Of a stretch of DNA of 64,000 bases, positions 16,051-24,842 are shown one piece after another. Location: positions 1 to 64,000 of the forward strand of contig DASPNP010000015.1 in NCBI GenBank assembly GCA_035626475.1, in the 5' to 3' direction. Within the stretch, counting starts at the first letter, position 1. Each line of letters opens with the position of its first letter. The position numbers were made by a program, and so were the translations under genes. The stretch comes from DASPKT01 sp035626475. Its GTDB lineage: Bacteria > Pseudomonadota > Alphaproteobacteria > Azospirillales > Azospirillaceae. The notes under the pieces were generated by a model. That model ran no database searches, was not told the DNA's origin, and was given only the letters and a program-made list of their open reading frames with translations.

Positions 16051-16641
16051 ATGCCTAGGAAAGCCAGGAGTGCACGCGCCGGGGCACTTTACCATATCAG
16101 CCATACTTGCATTCAGGGCACGAACGCTTTCCGCACGCCGAACGATTACAAGGAGTTCCAACTCCTTCTCCGGGACAAGCAGAAGGAGCATGCGGTCACG
16201 GTTCCGGGCCTGTGTCTGCTGCCCGACGGCTTCCACCTGCTGGCGCGGCCAGAGGACGCGGGCGGGTTGGGCCGCATGATGCGGGATCTGCTGACGACGC
16301 AGGTGCAGCGCTACCGGTCGCGCTATGGCCATCAAGGGGCTCTCTGGCACGGCCGCTACCGGTCGGTCGAGGTCGAGCAGGGTCCCGCCGCGGACCAGGT
16401 GCTTGCCCTGCTTCGAACCTTGCCGGTCCGCCGCGGCTTGGTCACCGGCGAGGAACGCTGGCCCTGGCTGCGGACGGAGCCATCGCACAGCCCCGCCCCC
16501 AACACGGAGCGCTTCGTCGAACTCTGCCTACGGATGCCGGTTCCGGCCGGACGTCCGGACTGGATGCTGCGGGCCGCGGCCGACCGTCTGGGCAGCCGTC
16601 CCCGCGGCCGGCCGCGCCGGGAGGCGGTCGCGGCGAATTAG
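16051..16641 (+). CDS. REP-associated tyrosine transposase (RAYT), active site altered
   Basis: 196 aa, ATG with GGGAG 7 nt upstream. Recognised by the family opening (PRKARSARAGALYHI), the LLRDK region, and QVQRYRSRYGHQGALWHGRY containing the likely catalytic Tyr. The HUH motif, usually MPNHxHLL, reads LPDGFHLL: the first His is replaced by Gly. The protein may therefore be inactive as a nuclease. It ends 14 nt before the ABC transporter gene and shares its direction, so it may also be co-transcribed with it. RAYTs mobilise REP hairpins in related genomes. Confidence 0.8.
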   Translation: MPRKARSARAGALYHISHTCIQGTNAFRTPNDYKEFQLLLRDKQKEHAVTVPGLCLLPDGFHLLARPEDAGGLGRMMRDLLTTQVQRYRSRYGHQGALWHGRYRSVEVEQGPAADQVLALLRTLPVRRGLVTGEERWPWLRTEPSHSPAPNTERFVELCLRMPVPAGRPDWMLRAAADRLGSRPRGRPRREAVAAN

Positions 16642-16655
16642 CGGAGGCCACCCGG

Positions 16656-18809
16656 ATGGAACCGCTGAATTTCTCCTTCGGCCGCAGCCTTCCGCTCATC
16701 CTGCAGGGCGAGGCGGCGGAATGCGGGTTGGCGTGCCTGTCCATGGTCGCGGCCTGGCACGGCCACCGCACCACCCTGCCGGAGCTGCGCCGCCGCTTCT
16801 CCATCTCGCTGAAGGGCACCACCCTCAAAACGCTGCTTGAGATCGCCTCCGTGCTGGGGCTTTCGGCCCGTCCGCTACGGGCCGAGCTGGACGCGCTCAG
16901 GCAGGTTGCGGTTCCAGCGGTGCTGCATTGGGATCTGGCGCATTACGTGGTGCTGAAGCGGGCGACCGCTCGCGGAATCGAAATCCACGACCCGGCCTTC
17001 GGTCTCAAGCGCCTGACCTGGGCCGAGGCCTCCAAGCATTTCACCGGCGTGGTGCTCGAGCTGGCGCCGGCGGAGGGGTTCAAGCGCCGGGAGACGGTCG
17101 AGCGGGTGCGCCTCTCCGACCTTTGGTCCAGCGCACGGGGCTTCGGCGGCAGCATCGGCCAGCTGCTGGTCCTGTCGTTGTTCCTTCAGCTATTCGCGCT
17201 GCTGTCCCCGATGATGAACCAGATGGTCATCGACGGCGCCATCGCGTCCGGCGACCTCGACCTGCTCGGCGCGCTGGCGGTGGGCATGGTGCTGATGATG
17301 CTGGTCCAGATGGGGACGTCGCTGCTGCGATCGTTCGTCTCCATGCATTTCGGCACTCGCCTCAGCTTCCAGATGCGAAGCAACCTGCTGCGGCACCTGC
17401 TGCGGCTACCGGTGCCCTGGTTTGAGAAGCGCCAGCTGGGCGACATCATTTCGCGCTTCGGCGCGCTGGGACCGGTGCAGGGGCTGTTCACCGGCGGTGT
17501 CATCGCGGTGCTGCTGGACGGCGTCATGGCGGTGGTGACGCTGGCGGTGATGCTGATGTACGCGCCTGTCCTGACGGGCGTGGTGCTGGCCGGCCTGGTC
17601 ACGTTCATCGTGGTGCGCGCGGCGTCCTACCCGACCATGCGTCGGCTCGCGGACGAGGCGATCCAGCTCTCGGCCCGGGAGAACTCCACCTTCCTTGAGA
17701 CGATCCGCGGTGCCCGCACCTTCAAGCTGTTCGGACGCGAGGTGGAGCGGCACGCGCTCTGGCAGAACGCCTACGCCGACACGATCAATCAGGGGCTTCG
17801 CGCACAGCGGCTGGGCATGGTGGGCGGGACGGCCAACGCCCTGCTGTCGGGAGCGGAGAACCTGGCGGTGCTCTATCTCGGCGCCCGGGCGGTGATCGAC
17901 GGGCAGATGACGCTGGGCATGCTGATGGCGTTCCAGTCATACCGCGGCCAGTTTTCCGGCAGCGCCATCGCGCTGGTGAACCAGTTCTTCGCCTTCCGCA
18001 TGCTGGGACTGCATCTCGAGCGGCTGGCCGACGTGGTCCACCAGGAGGTGGAGGAGCCGCCCGACGCTCCCCTTGCCTCTGGCGGGCGCGAGGTGCGGGG
18101 CGCCCTGTCACTGCGCAACCTGTCCTTCCGTTATGCCGACCACGAGCCGTGGGTGCTGAAGGGCGTCGATCTCACGATCCAGCCAGGAGAGTTCGTTGCC
18201 TTCGTCGGCCCCTCCGGTGGCGGGAAGTCGACGTTGCTGAAAGTGCTGATGGGGCTCTACCCACCCACCGAGGGAGAGCTTCTTGTGGACGGCGTGCCGA
18301 TGCGCGCCCTCGGTCTGTCGACCTACCGGTCGCGCATCGGCGTGGTGATGCAGGATGACCAGCTCTTCGCCGGCACGCTGGCCGACAACATCGCCTTCTT
18401 CGATCCGGAGCTTGACCAGGCGCGGGTCGAGGAGGTGGCGCGGATCGCCCAGGTGCATGAGGACATCCTGCGGATGCCGATGGGTTACATGACGCTGGTC
18501 GGCGATCTCGGCTCCACCCTCTCCGGCGGCCAGCGGCAGCGCGTGCTGCTGGCCCGGGCTCTCTACCGCAGACCGGCGGTGCTCTTCCTGGACGAGGGCA
18601 CCGCCAACCTTGATGTCGCCAACGAGCGGCGGGTGATGGCGGAGCTGGCGCGGCTGGAGATCACCCGCATCGTGGTGGCCCATCGCCCGATCGCGCTCGA
18701 GGGAGCGTCACGGGTGTGGGTGGTGCAGAACGGCCGGGTCGAGGCGGTACAGCCGTCGGTGGCGGAGCAGGTCCGTTCCGCCTCTCTGGCTCCACTGTCG
18801 GCGGAGTAG
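16656..18809 (+). CDS. C39-peptidase ABC exporter for double-glycine peptides
   Basis: 717 aa; GGAGG 8 nt before the ATG. Residues 1-130 are a C39 peptidase with Gln17, Cys23 (EAAECGLACLSM), His96 (DLAHYVVL) and Asp112 (IHDPAFG) all present, so it should be active. Residues about 155-440 hold the membrane domain (first span QLLVLSLFLQLFALLSPMM). The ATPase domain has GPSGGGKST (about 518), LSGGQRQR, VLFLDEGTANLD and the H-loop VAHRP. It should cleave double-glycine leaders and export the peptides with the HlyD-type adaptor. The three leader peptides in this island are obvious substrates. A strong terminator follows. Confidence 0.95.
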   Translation: MEPLNFSFGRSLPLILQGEAAECGLACLSMVAAWHGHRTTLPELRRRFSISLKGTTLKTLLEIASVLGLSARPLRAELDALRQVAVPAVLHWDLAHYVVLKRATARGIEIHDPAFGLKRLTWAEASKHFTGVVLELAPAEGFKRRETVERVRLSDLWSSARGFGGSIGQLLVLSLFLQLFALLSPMMNQMVIDGAIASGDLDLLGALAVGMVLMMLVQMGTSLLRSFVSMHFGTRLSFQMRSNLLRHLLRLPVPWFEKRQLGDIISRFGALGPVQGLFTGGVIAVLLDGVMAVVTLAVMLMYAPVLTGVVLAGLVTFIVVRAASYPTMRRLADEAIQLSARENSTFLETIRGARTFKLFGREVERHALWQNAYADTINQGLRAQRLGMVGGTANALLSGAENLAVLYLGARAVIDGQMTLGMLMAFQSYRGQFSGSAIALVNQFFAFRMLGLHLERLADVVHQEVEEPPDAPLASGGREVRGALSLRNLSFRYADHEPWVLKGVDLTIQPGEFVAFVGPSGGGKSTLLKVLMGLYPPTEGELLVDGVPMRALGLSTYRSRIGVVMQDDQLFAGTLADNIAFFDPELDQARVEEVARIAQVHEDILRMPMGYMTLVGDLGSTLSGGQRQRVLLARALYRRPAVLFLDEGTANLDVANERRVMAELARLEITRIVVAHRPIALEGASRVWVVQNGRVEAVQPSVAEQVRSASLAPLSAE

Positions 18810-18850
18810 GCCAAATCCCTTGCGGCCGGCGCGCCCTGGCCGGACCGCAT

Positions 18851-18896
18851 GTAGCGGCGGGTCCACTCCCACTCGGACCCGCCGCTACTTCTTTCT
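18851..18896 (+). terminator. Rho-independent terminator after the exporter gene
   Basis: Perfect 14-bp stem (GTAGCGGCGGGTCC and its complement) with a 10-nt loop, followed by TTCTTTCT. It ends the rightward transcription unit and separates it from the convergent RADAR operon. Confidence 0.85.
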
Positions 18897-18956
18897 ACCT
18901 GAGCCGCTCGGATGCGGCGGCGTCGGTGCCGTTCCGGGGCAACGCGGCTGGCACCG

Positions 18957-21590
18957 TCAGGGCAGACGTCCCCCATCGTTCGGCGAGGGATGCAGGTCGG
19001 TATCGCGGTGCGTGCGCTGGAAGAGGTCGACGCCGGTCGTGCGGATGCGCCCGATCCAGGCGCCCGCCGCCTCGCGCGAGACGCCGTGGCAGCGAACGGC
19101 GGCTTCCCAGGCGAGGTGATGCTCGGTCAGGATCGTCGTCGGCATGATCGCGGGATCGTCCGTGTTCAGGCAGACCGCGACCGGTCCGGTGCGCAGCCCG
19201 AAGCGGTTGAAGCGGGCGCCGGGTGCCAGAAGCGCGGGATCCGGCGGGGCCCAGCGGAACAGGGGATGCTCCTCGTACCCGTCCAGCCGCGCGATGTAGA
19301 GATTGGACGTCGGGCAGGCCTCGATGACGATGCCCCTCGCGTCGAACCGCGTCAGCAGGTGGTCCTGGACGGCCGCCACGAGGTCCAGCTCGTCCGGGCA
19401 GACATGATCGACGAAGCGGCCCTGCATCCGGCCGCTCTCGCCGGCACGCCCCTGCCGGACCTGCACCGGCGGCGATGCCCGGCGGCGGGCGGCGTCGGTC
19501 GCTGCGGTTGAGACGTAGCGGACATACTCCCCGAACTCCGGGCGGCTGGCGATGTCGGGGTCCGCCACCAGATCGGGCGCCCAGTAGCGCGTATCCGCAT
19601 GCCAGCGGTCCACCGGATCGCGCAGCATGCGGGTAGGGCAGTTCCGGCGCAGGCGCCAGGCGCGGTGGAGCACCTCCGGATCCGGTGCGGAGCCCCCGTG
19701 GAGCTCGTGGAGGAAGAAGTCGAGCCGCCGCCGCAGGAGCGGCAGGACGCGCCCGGCCACCTCCACCCGGTTCGCCAGGGCGGTGGCGTGGTGCCAGAGC
19801 CAGACCAGATTGTCGACATGGGCCTGCAGCGGCACGATGGCCAGCCCCTGGCGCGCCGCCCAGGCGTGCGGGTCCAGCCCCAGCGCCAGCCCGTGCCCGA
19901 TCCGGTCGTCCACCCCCAGCCCGCAGAACTCGACGGTCTCTTCCGTATGGCGCAGGCCGGAGACGATGTCGCTGAAATCCTCGCCGGCATGGATGCTGAA
20001 GGCGCGGCGCGCGCTGGCCCGGGCCCGGCCGTGGAGCACCTGGACCAGCGGCTTGTCGCGCAGCCAGCGGAGCGCGGGCGCGAAGACCTCGACCGGGACC
20101 TTGGTCTCGTCGCCGGCGACGTCGAAGCTGCGGATCCAGCTGGTCAGGTTCTGGCGGACCCGGGGGCCGCCGGCCGGACCGGCGCCGGGCGCTGGCCCCT
20201 CGCTCGACTCCACCCAGGCCACCTTGCGCAGCATGATGCGCAGCTCGCGGGCCCTGATCTCGGCGAGGCGCCGTTCGCGGGAGAAGCCGATCCGCCCCGG
20301 CCGCCCGGCGGCGTCCCGGATGAAGTGATAGGAGAGGTGATAGCGCCGCCAGCCGTGGCGGGCAGGCCGGAGCGGATCGCCCAGCCCGTCCGCGGCCCGC
20401 GCGGCCATCCTGGCAAGGTCGCGGAACCTGTCGATGTCGGTCGTGGCGATCTTGGCGTCGACCATGTCGCCGCCATTGCCGATGAGAAGGCGCCAGCGGT
20501 CGCCCTCCTGGTAGCGCCAGCCCTCGAAGCGCATGTCGCTGTTGTAGTATTTGACGAAGTTCGTCAGCCCCTTGCCCGACACGATGATGGCGGAGCGCAG
20601 CAGGTGCGTGGCATGGACCAGGGCCAGCACGGACAGGCGCAGGCGGTGCGCCGCCGGTTCGGCCGTCTCGTGCAGGTAGAGCGCCAGGGTCGCCAGCATC
20701 TGCAGAGCGCCCGCCGTGTCGTCCCGTCCCAGGCGGCGGGCCATGGCGCGGGCGAGCGCCCGCGGCACGTCAAGGCGCGAGACGCCGGCCGGGCCGATCA
20801 GCCTCTCCTCGATCAGGGTGCCGGAGATCCGCTTCTCTTTCTCCGCCAGGATCCGCCGCTGGTCGGCCACCACCCCATCCCTCTCCCCGCCGCAGGCGGC
20901 CTGGAGGATGTACCAGACCGACGCGTTCAGCAGGCGGGCCAGGTCGCGGCAGCCGAAGCCGCCTCCCAGCTCCAGGGCGGGATTGAGCGGCACGTCGGGC
21001 TCGCGGTGGAGCCGCCCCTCCCCGAAGGCCAGGGCGGCGAGCGGCTGTGAGGCAACGCCCACGCCGTTCAGATGGACATGGTTGTCGGCATGCGGCCGGT
21101 CGGGGTCGCCCGGCGGCAGCGCCAGCGGACACTGCCGCTCCAGCCCGGCCTCCAGCGCCTCCACGTCGATCTCACCGGCCCGCAGGTGCTCGACATGCCA
21201 GACCGCGACGAGGAAGGCCGGGTGCACGTCGCGGATGAGCCGGCAATAGTCCAGCAGGCATTGCGGCTTCACCTCGTAGCGGCCACCGGCGTGGAACAAA
21301 TGGTCCCGCGCCAGATCGGAGAGGATGCCGGGCTCGTGCAGCGCACCGAAGCCGTAGAGACCCTCCCCTGTCCCGGCGTCGTTCCACAGGGCGGTCACGG
21401 CCGCCACGGCATCGTCCTGCCGCAGCAGATGCGCCTGCGGATTGAAGGCGCTGGCGAACAGCGCCCCGCGCACCTCGTCCGGACGAACCGGCCGCTCCGT
21501 CTCCGCCGCCAGCCGCTCCCGGAGCAGCCGCGCCAGCCTGGCCGAGCGGAGAAAGGCCAGGCGGGGCAGGAGTTCGAGGTCGGGGGTCAT
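18957..21590 (-). CDS. rdrB: RADAR adenosine deaminase RdrB
   Basis: 877 aa, far longer than housekeeping adenosine deaminases (about 330-350 aa). The deaminase metal and catalytic motifs are spread along the chain: HADNHVHL (His171, His173), SIHAGED (His534), RIGHG (His566), EACPTSN and LNTDDP (Asp811, Asp812). Large insertions lie between them, as expected for RdrB, which assembles into big shells and deaminates adenosine nucleotides or RNA during phage infection. Its ATG overlaps the stop of rdrA (ATGA), so translation is coupled. Assignment rests on the ADA motifs, the length and the ATPase partner. Confidence 0.9.
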   Translation of the reverse strand: MTPDLELLPRLAFLRSARLARLLRERLAAETERPVRPDEVRGALFASAFNPQAHLLRQDDAVAAVTALWNDAGTGEGLYGFGALHEPGILSDLARDHLFHAGGRYEVKPQCLLDYCRLIRDVHPAFLVAVWHVEHLRAGEIDVEALEAGLERQCPLALPPGDPDRPHADNHVHLNGVGVASQPLAALAFGEGRLHREPDVPLNPALELGGGFGCRDLARLLNASVWYILQAACGGERDGVVADQRRILAEKEKRISGTLIEERLIGPAGVSRLDVPRALARAMARRLGRDDTAGALQMLATLALYLHETAEPAAHRLRLSVLALVHATHLLRSAIIVSGKGLTNFVKYYNSDMRFEGWRYQEGDRWRLLIGNGGDMVDAKIATTDIDRFRDLARMAARAADGLGDPLRPARHGWRRYHLSYHFIRDAAGRPGRIGFSRERRLAEIRARELRIMLRKVAWVESSEGPAPGAGPAGGPRVRQNLTSWIRSFDVAGDETKVPVEVFAPALRWLRDKPLVQVLHGRARASARRAFSIHAGEDFSDIVSGLRHTEETVEFCGLGVDDRIGHGLALGLDPHAWAARQGLAIVPLQAHVDNLVWLWHHATALANRVEVAGRVLPLLRRRLDFFLHELHGGSAPDPEVLHRAWRLRRNCPTRMLRDPVDRWHADTRYWAPDLVADPDIASRPEFGEYVRYVSTAATDAARRRASPPVQVRQGRAGESGRMQGRFVDHVCPDELDLVAAVQDHLLTRFDARGIVIEACPTSNLYIARLDGYEEHPLFRWAPPDPALLAPGARFNRFGLRTGPVAVCLNTDDPAIMPTTILTEHHLAWEAAVRCHGVSREAAGAWIGRIRTTGVDLFQRTHRDTDLHPSPNDGGRLP

Positions 21591-24301
21591 TGGCTGTACA
21601 AGAGCGTATAGAGCAGTCCAGGAAGCCTTCCTTCTCGCTCGAGGAATTCTCTTACGTGTTTTGCGTAGCCGTTACTCTTGTAGATGTGCGCGGCGAGTGT
21701 GACTGCCAAAGATCTATTTTCTCTCGCGTATTCGACAATCTTTGCCGTTAGCTGGAATGAAAGGTTTGATGCTTCGGCGCCACGCATCCTATCAAGCGCT
21801 TTCCCTTCAGCGTCAGTGAAACTCCGCAACACCCTCGAAAGTCGCGCTTTCGCTGACATATCAAGCATGGGAGCCGCTTCTTCCAAGATGCTTACCACAG
21901 ACGTCATGCTTGTACTGGGAGAGTTAATGCTAGAGGGGGCGGTCGCTGGTTGAATTTTCGGGGGTGCCGGGATTGTCGGGCGCGCCGATCTTCCCGTGAT
22001 CTGAATTTTGTCCAGCCCCTCGATGTCAAAGAGCGGGTGCGTTGATATGGCTTTCGTAAAAGAGAACTGACCGCGCTCAATAAGCGGCGACACGTTGATG
22101 GACCACGAATTGTCTTTATAGATGTTGTCTAGCGCTCCCAAAGCAAAATTCTGGAGAACGACCCTGCCGTCATCCTTCTCGAAGCTGGCGAAAGCATTCA
22201 TCAGGATGAGCTTAAGGCGTGTTAGCTCTGTTTCCAACGTGCGCTGGAGGTTCGATCTGCCATCTATAGGCTGCTTGTAAATATTGATTTGGTTAAAACA
22301 TTTATTCAACACTTTGTATATCATCTGGGCGGATGGCGGCGTTTCCTTGAAGTTACCTTCATGCTTGGAATACCAGTCCTCAAGGCGCCCGCTCCAACCG
22401 TCGAGCACGTCCTCGCCAAGCATCGCCATGCTGCCATCGTCGGCTTCGTCGCCGCTGTCCAGATCACTGCCATCGATCGGCTTCGTCGGAAAATAATGGA
22501 AATTGGAAAGGTAGGGAGGATTGCGGATAATTTTCTCGATCGATGCAGAGTCGGTGCAACCAAGCATGCTTGAAATTACGATTTCGAACGCGCGTCCGAA
22601 GAATAGGTAACTAGCCCGCGATGAACCGGAACTGTAGTAAGAAGTATGAGTTAGCAAGTGCATACCGAACAGTTGGTCGTTGCTTTTAGCGGTCTTCCAT
22701 TCATCCCTCACGATGATCATGTTCGGATGCGCCGACTCGTAGCTCGGCATCGGCATCATGGCCTTTAGCGGCCTCTCAGCCGGAGGCCGGTCGCGGCTAT
22801 CGCGGTTCTGGCCCTGGGGCCGCGGGCGTACCGCTTCGATAGGGATCTGATACCTCGCGTCCTTGGCCGGATGCTTAACCGGGTCGAAGAAGGGGATTGC
22901 TGAAAGGCGCGGGGTCGGGCGCTCGTCCGAGCGCGGCGAGAGGATGGCCTGATCGGCGAGCGAGCGGTGATGGAGGGCCGCTTCCCGAAGGTTGCGCCAG
23001 TACTGGCCCATGGCGGACGCGAGTGCGAGTCTTTGCTCCCGGGACGTCCAGTTATCCCGGGGCTTTGTGTCATCCCAGGCAAGACCCTTCTGCGTCAGCT
23101 GCAGCAGCAGTTGGACCAGCTCGCGCGCCGTGTTCACCACCAGGGCGGGCCTGCTGTCCTCCACGCCGTTGACATTGTAGGCGAGCACCCGCGCCAGCTG
23201 GTCAAGCACCGTCGTCAGAGCCGGTTGCGTCTCGCCGAACTTGACCAGGATCTTCCGCTCGCCGGGCAGCAGCAGGTCAGGGATGAGCTTCAGTTGGACG
23301 CGCTGGTGCAGGGGCAGCACCTTCTTCAGATATTCGAGGGAGAGCATCTGCGCCCTGATGATCAGCCCTTTGTAGTCTCCCTCTTCGGCTTCGATCGCCT
23401 CGAGCGGCCGGCGCAGATCTTCAAGGGACAGTACCTTCATCTTGTCCTTGACGCCGAGCTCATCCGCGAAGTGGCTCGCGACAAGGATCTCATACAGCTT
23501 GATATCCCCGCTGACGACCGGGATGACCAGCGGGCAGGCCATGTAGCGGCGCACCACGTCGAGGACGTGGAAGCCCTTGGTCAGGGACATGTCGACATCG
23601 TCGATCAGCACGACGAGCGCCTTCACGCCCAGGATTTCGCAGGCGCTTTCGAAGAAGCTGTATAGGCGGATTTCCAACTCGCCATGGTCTCGGGCGGCGA
23701 GGATGCGCTCGGCACCGCGCACCTGCTGGTCGTTGAAATTGGCCCCCGCCTCCAGCGCTTCGCCGACCGCTTCGAAGTCGCGCCAGAAATCCTGCCGCTT
23801 CTTCTCGGTGCAGGCCTCCGCGACCTTGCGGTAAATGTGCGCCACGATGATGTTCAGGAAATTGTCGCCCGTCTCGAGCAGGGTCGGATCGACGGGCGCG
23901 AAGAAGTGCAAGGTCCCCGACCTGTCTCCCACCCTCTTGCCCCAGCACTGCTCCAGGCTGAGCATGAACGCGGTCTTGCCGACGCCCCGGTCGCCATCGA
24001 CGAAGATGGCGTTGTGGATGCGCTGCAGCTCCCTGTTGGCGGAGGGCTGGATCGATGAGCGGCGGAATTCCTCCGCCTGTGCCAGGCAGGCTTCAAGGGT
24101 GCGCATCGTTTCCTCGTACGCGACCGTCTGTAGCCGGCTGTTCGCGTCAAAGGAGCGGGCGCGGTCGCCTTGGGCGACATCGATGATGATCGGATCCAAT
24201 TTCCACCTGTGGGCTGAGACGGCGAGGCGCGCTCGCTCAACCGTAAGGTCTACCTCATTAGGGTGGGTTCCTGGCAACCGGAAATGGTAGATGCCGGGCA
24301 A
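21587..24301 (-). CDS. rdrA: RADAR ATPase RdrA
   Basis: About 904 aa if started at TTG 24301; the start is uncertain because the frame stays open upstream into the response-regulator gene and no ATG with a ribosome site is found. Walker A is DGDRGVGKTA (Lys109), Walker B is LVVLIDDVDMS (Asp234-Asp235), the P-loop lying in a KAP/AAA-like N-terminal half. The C-terminal half is alpha-helical, without named motifs, and more A+T-rich. In RADAR, RdrA rings bind RdrB and sense infection. Overlap with rdrB and the size fit the family. Confidence 0.88.
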   Translation of the reverse strand: MPGIYHFRLPGTHPNEVDLTVERARLAVSAHRWKLDPIIIDVAQGDRARSFDANSRLQTVAYEETMRTLEACLAQAEEFRRSSIQPSANRELQRIHNAIFVDGDRGVGKTAFMLSLEQCWGKRVGDRSGTLHFFAPVDPTLLETGDNFLNIIVAHIYRKVAEACTEKKRQDFWRDFEAVGEALEAGANFNDQQVRGAERILAARDHGELEIRLYSFFESACEILGVKALVVLIDDVDMSLTKGFHVLDVVRRYMACPLVIPVVSGDIKLYEILVASHFADELGVKDKMKVLSLEDLRRPLEAIEAEEGDYKGLIIRAQMLSLEYLKKVLPLHQRVQLKLIPDLLLPGERKILVKFGETQPALTTVLDQLARVLAYNVNGVEDSRPALVVNTARELVQLLLQLTQKGLAWDDTKPRDNWTSREQRLALASAMGQYWRNLREAALHHRSLADQAILSPRSDERPTPRLSAIPFFDPVKHPAKDARYQIPIEAVRPRPQGQNRDSRDRPPAERPLKAMMPMPSYESAHPNMIIVRDEWKTAKSNDQLFGMHLLTHTSYYSSGSSRASYLFFGRAFEIVISSMLGCTDSASIEKIIRNPPYLSNFHYFPTKPIDGSDLDSGDEADDGSMAMLGEDVLDGWSGRLEDWYSKHEGNFKETPPSAQMIYKVLNKCFNQINIYKQPIDGRSNLQRTLETELTRLKLILMNAFASFEKDDGRVVLQNFALGALDNIYKDNSWSINVSPLIERGQFSFTKAISTHPLFDIEGLDKIQITGRSARPTIPAPPKIQPATAPSSINSPSTSMTSVVSILEEAAPMLDMSAKARLSRVLRSFTDAEGKALDRMRGAEASNLSFQLTAKIVEYARENRSLAVTLAAHIYKSNGYAKHVREFLEREGRLPGLLYTLLYSQ

Positions 24302-24324
24302 CGACGTGCCGTCGCCGATGCGGC

Positions 24325-24681
24325 TCAGGGGCGGGCGGCCGGTGGATGGGCGACCAGGCGTTCCAGCGTGGCGGCGATGGCGGCGGCGGGGGCGGGTTTC
24401 TGCAGCAGGGGGGCGCCGAGCGCATCGAACTCGGCCGCCTCCAGGCTGGTCAGCCACAGGAAGGGGATGCCGCGGCGCTTCAGGGCGGCGCCGACGCTGC
24501 CGCCGTCCCCATCGGCCAGGCGGTAGTCGAGGATGGCGGCGTCGCAGGTGGCGTGCTCCGCCAGCGTGCGCCCCAGGACGGCGTTCCTGGCGCTGGCGAC
24601 GATGGTGATACGCCGGCATTGCAATGAACTCGCAAGCGCGTAGCTCAGCCCCGCATCATCCTCGATCAGCAGAATGTCCAT
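24325..24681 (-). CDS. Single-domain response regulator upstream of RADAR
   Basis: 118 aa, one receiver domain only. Acidic pocket Glu-Asp-Asp in LLIEDDAG, phosphoacceptor Asp52 in AILDYRLADGD, Thr/Ser in WLTS and Lys95 in LQKPAP are all present, so it should be phosphorylatable. GGAAGG precedes the ATG. There is no output domain. Its stop is about 24 nt from the proposed rdrA start and the frames may overlap, so it is probably the first gene of the RADAR transcript. No histidine kinase is adjacent; the closest is at 30-33 kb. A regulatory link to RADAR is inference from position. Confidence 0.9.
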   Translation of the reverse strand: MDILLIEDDAGLSYALASSLQCRRITIVASARNAVLGRTLAEHATCDAAILDYRLADGDGGSVGAALKRRGIPFLWLTSLEAAEFDALGAPLLQKPAPAAAIAATLERLVAHPPAARP

Positions 24682-24787
24682 GGCCGGCCTTCCGCCGCAG
24701 CTAACCGTCGATGCAGGCTAGCCGTTTGTCTTGGGGAGCACTATTCCTCGGAAGTGAGCAATGTCGCAGGCCTTTCGCCGATCTTTC

Positions 24788-24797
24788 GGGGGGGGGG
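24788..24797. promoter_or_regulatory. G10 homopolymer in the region upstream of the RADAR transcript
   Basis: Ten consecutive G on the plus strand (C10 on the coding strand of the RADAR genes), 107 nt before the response-regulator start. Such tracts can change length by slippage and switch expression when placed near a promoter. Whether it varies here is unknown. Confidence 0.5.
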
Positions 24798-24842
24798 CTT
24801 GCGACCCTCCCCTGCCCCGACGGCGTATTCCCCTGCCGCCCC

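Noticed and set aside
18957..21590. Ordinary purine-salvage adenosine deaminase
   Set aside because: The protein is over twice the usual length and overlaps a large ATPase gene, which fits RADAR RdrB instead.
24302..24619. N-terminal extension of rdrA through the response-regulator gene
   Set aside because: Its sequence is a frameshifted reading of the receiver domain, rich in Arg/Pro/Gly, and lacks features of RdrA.
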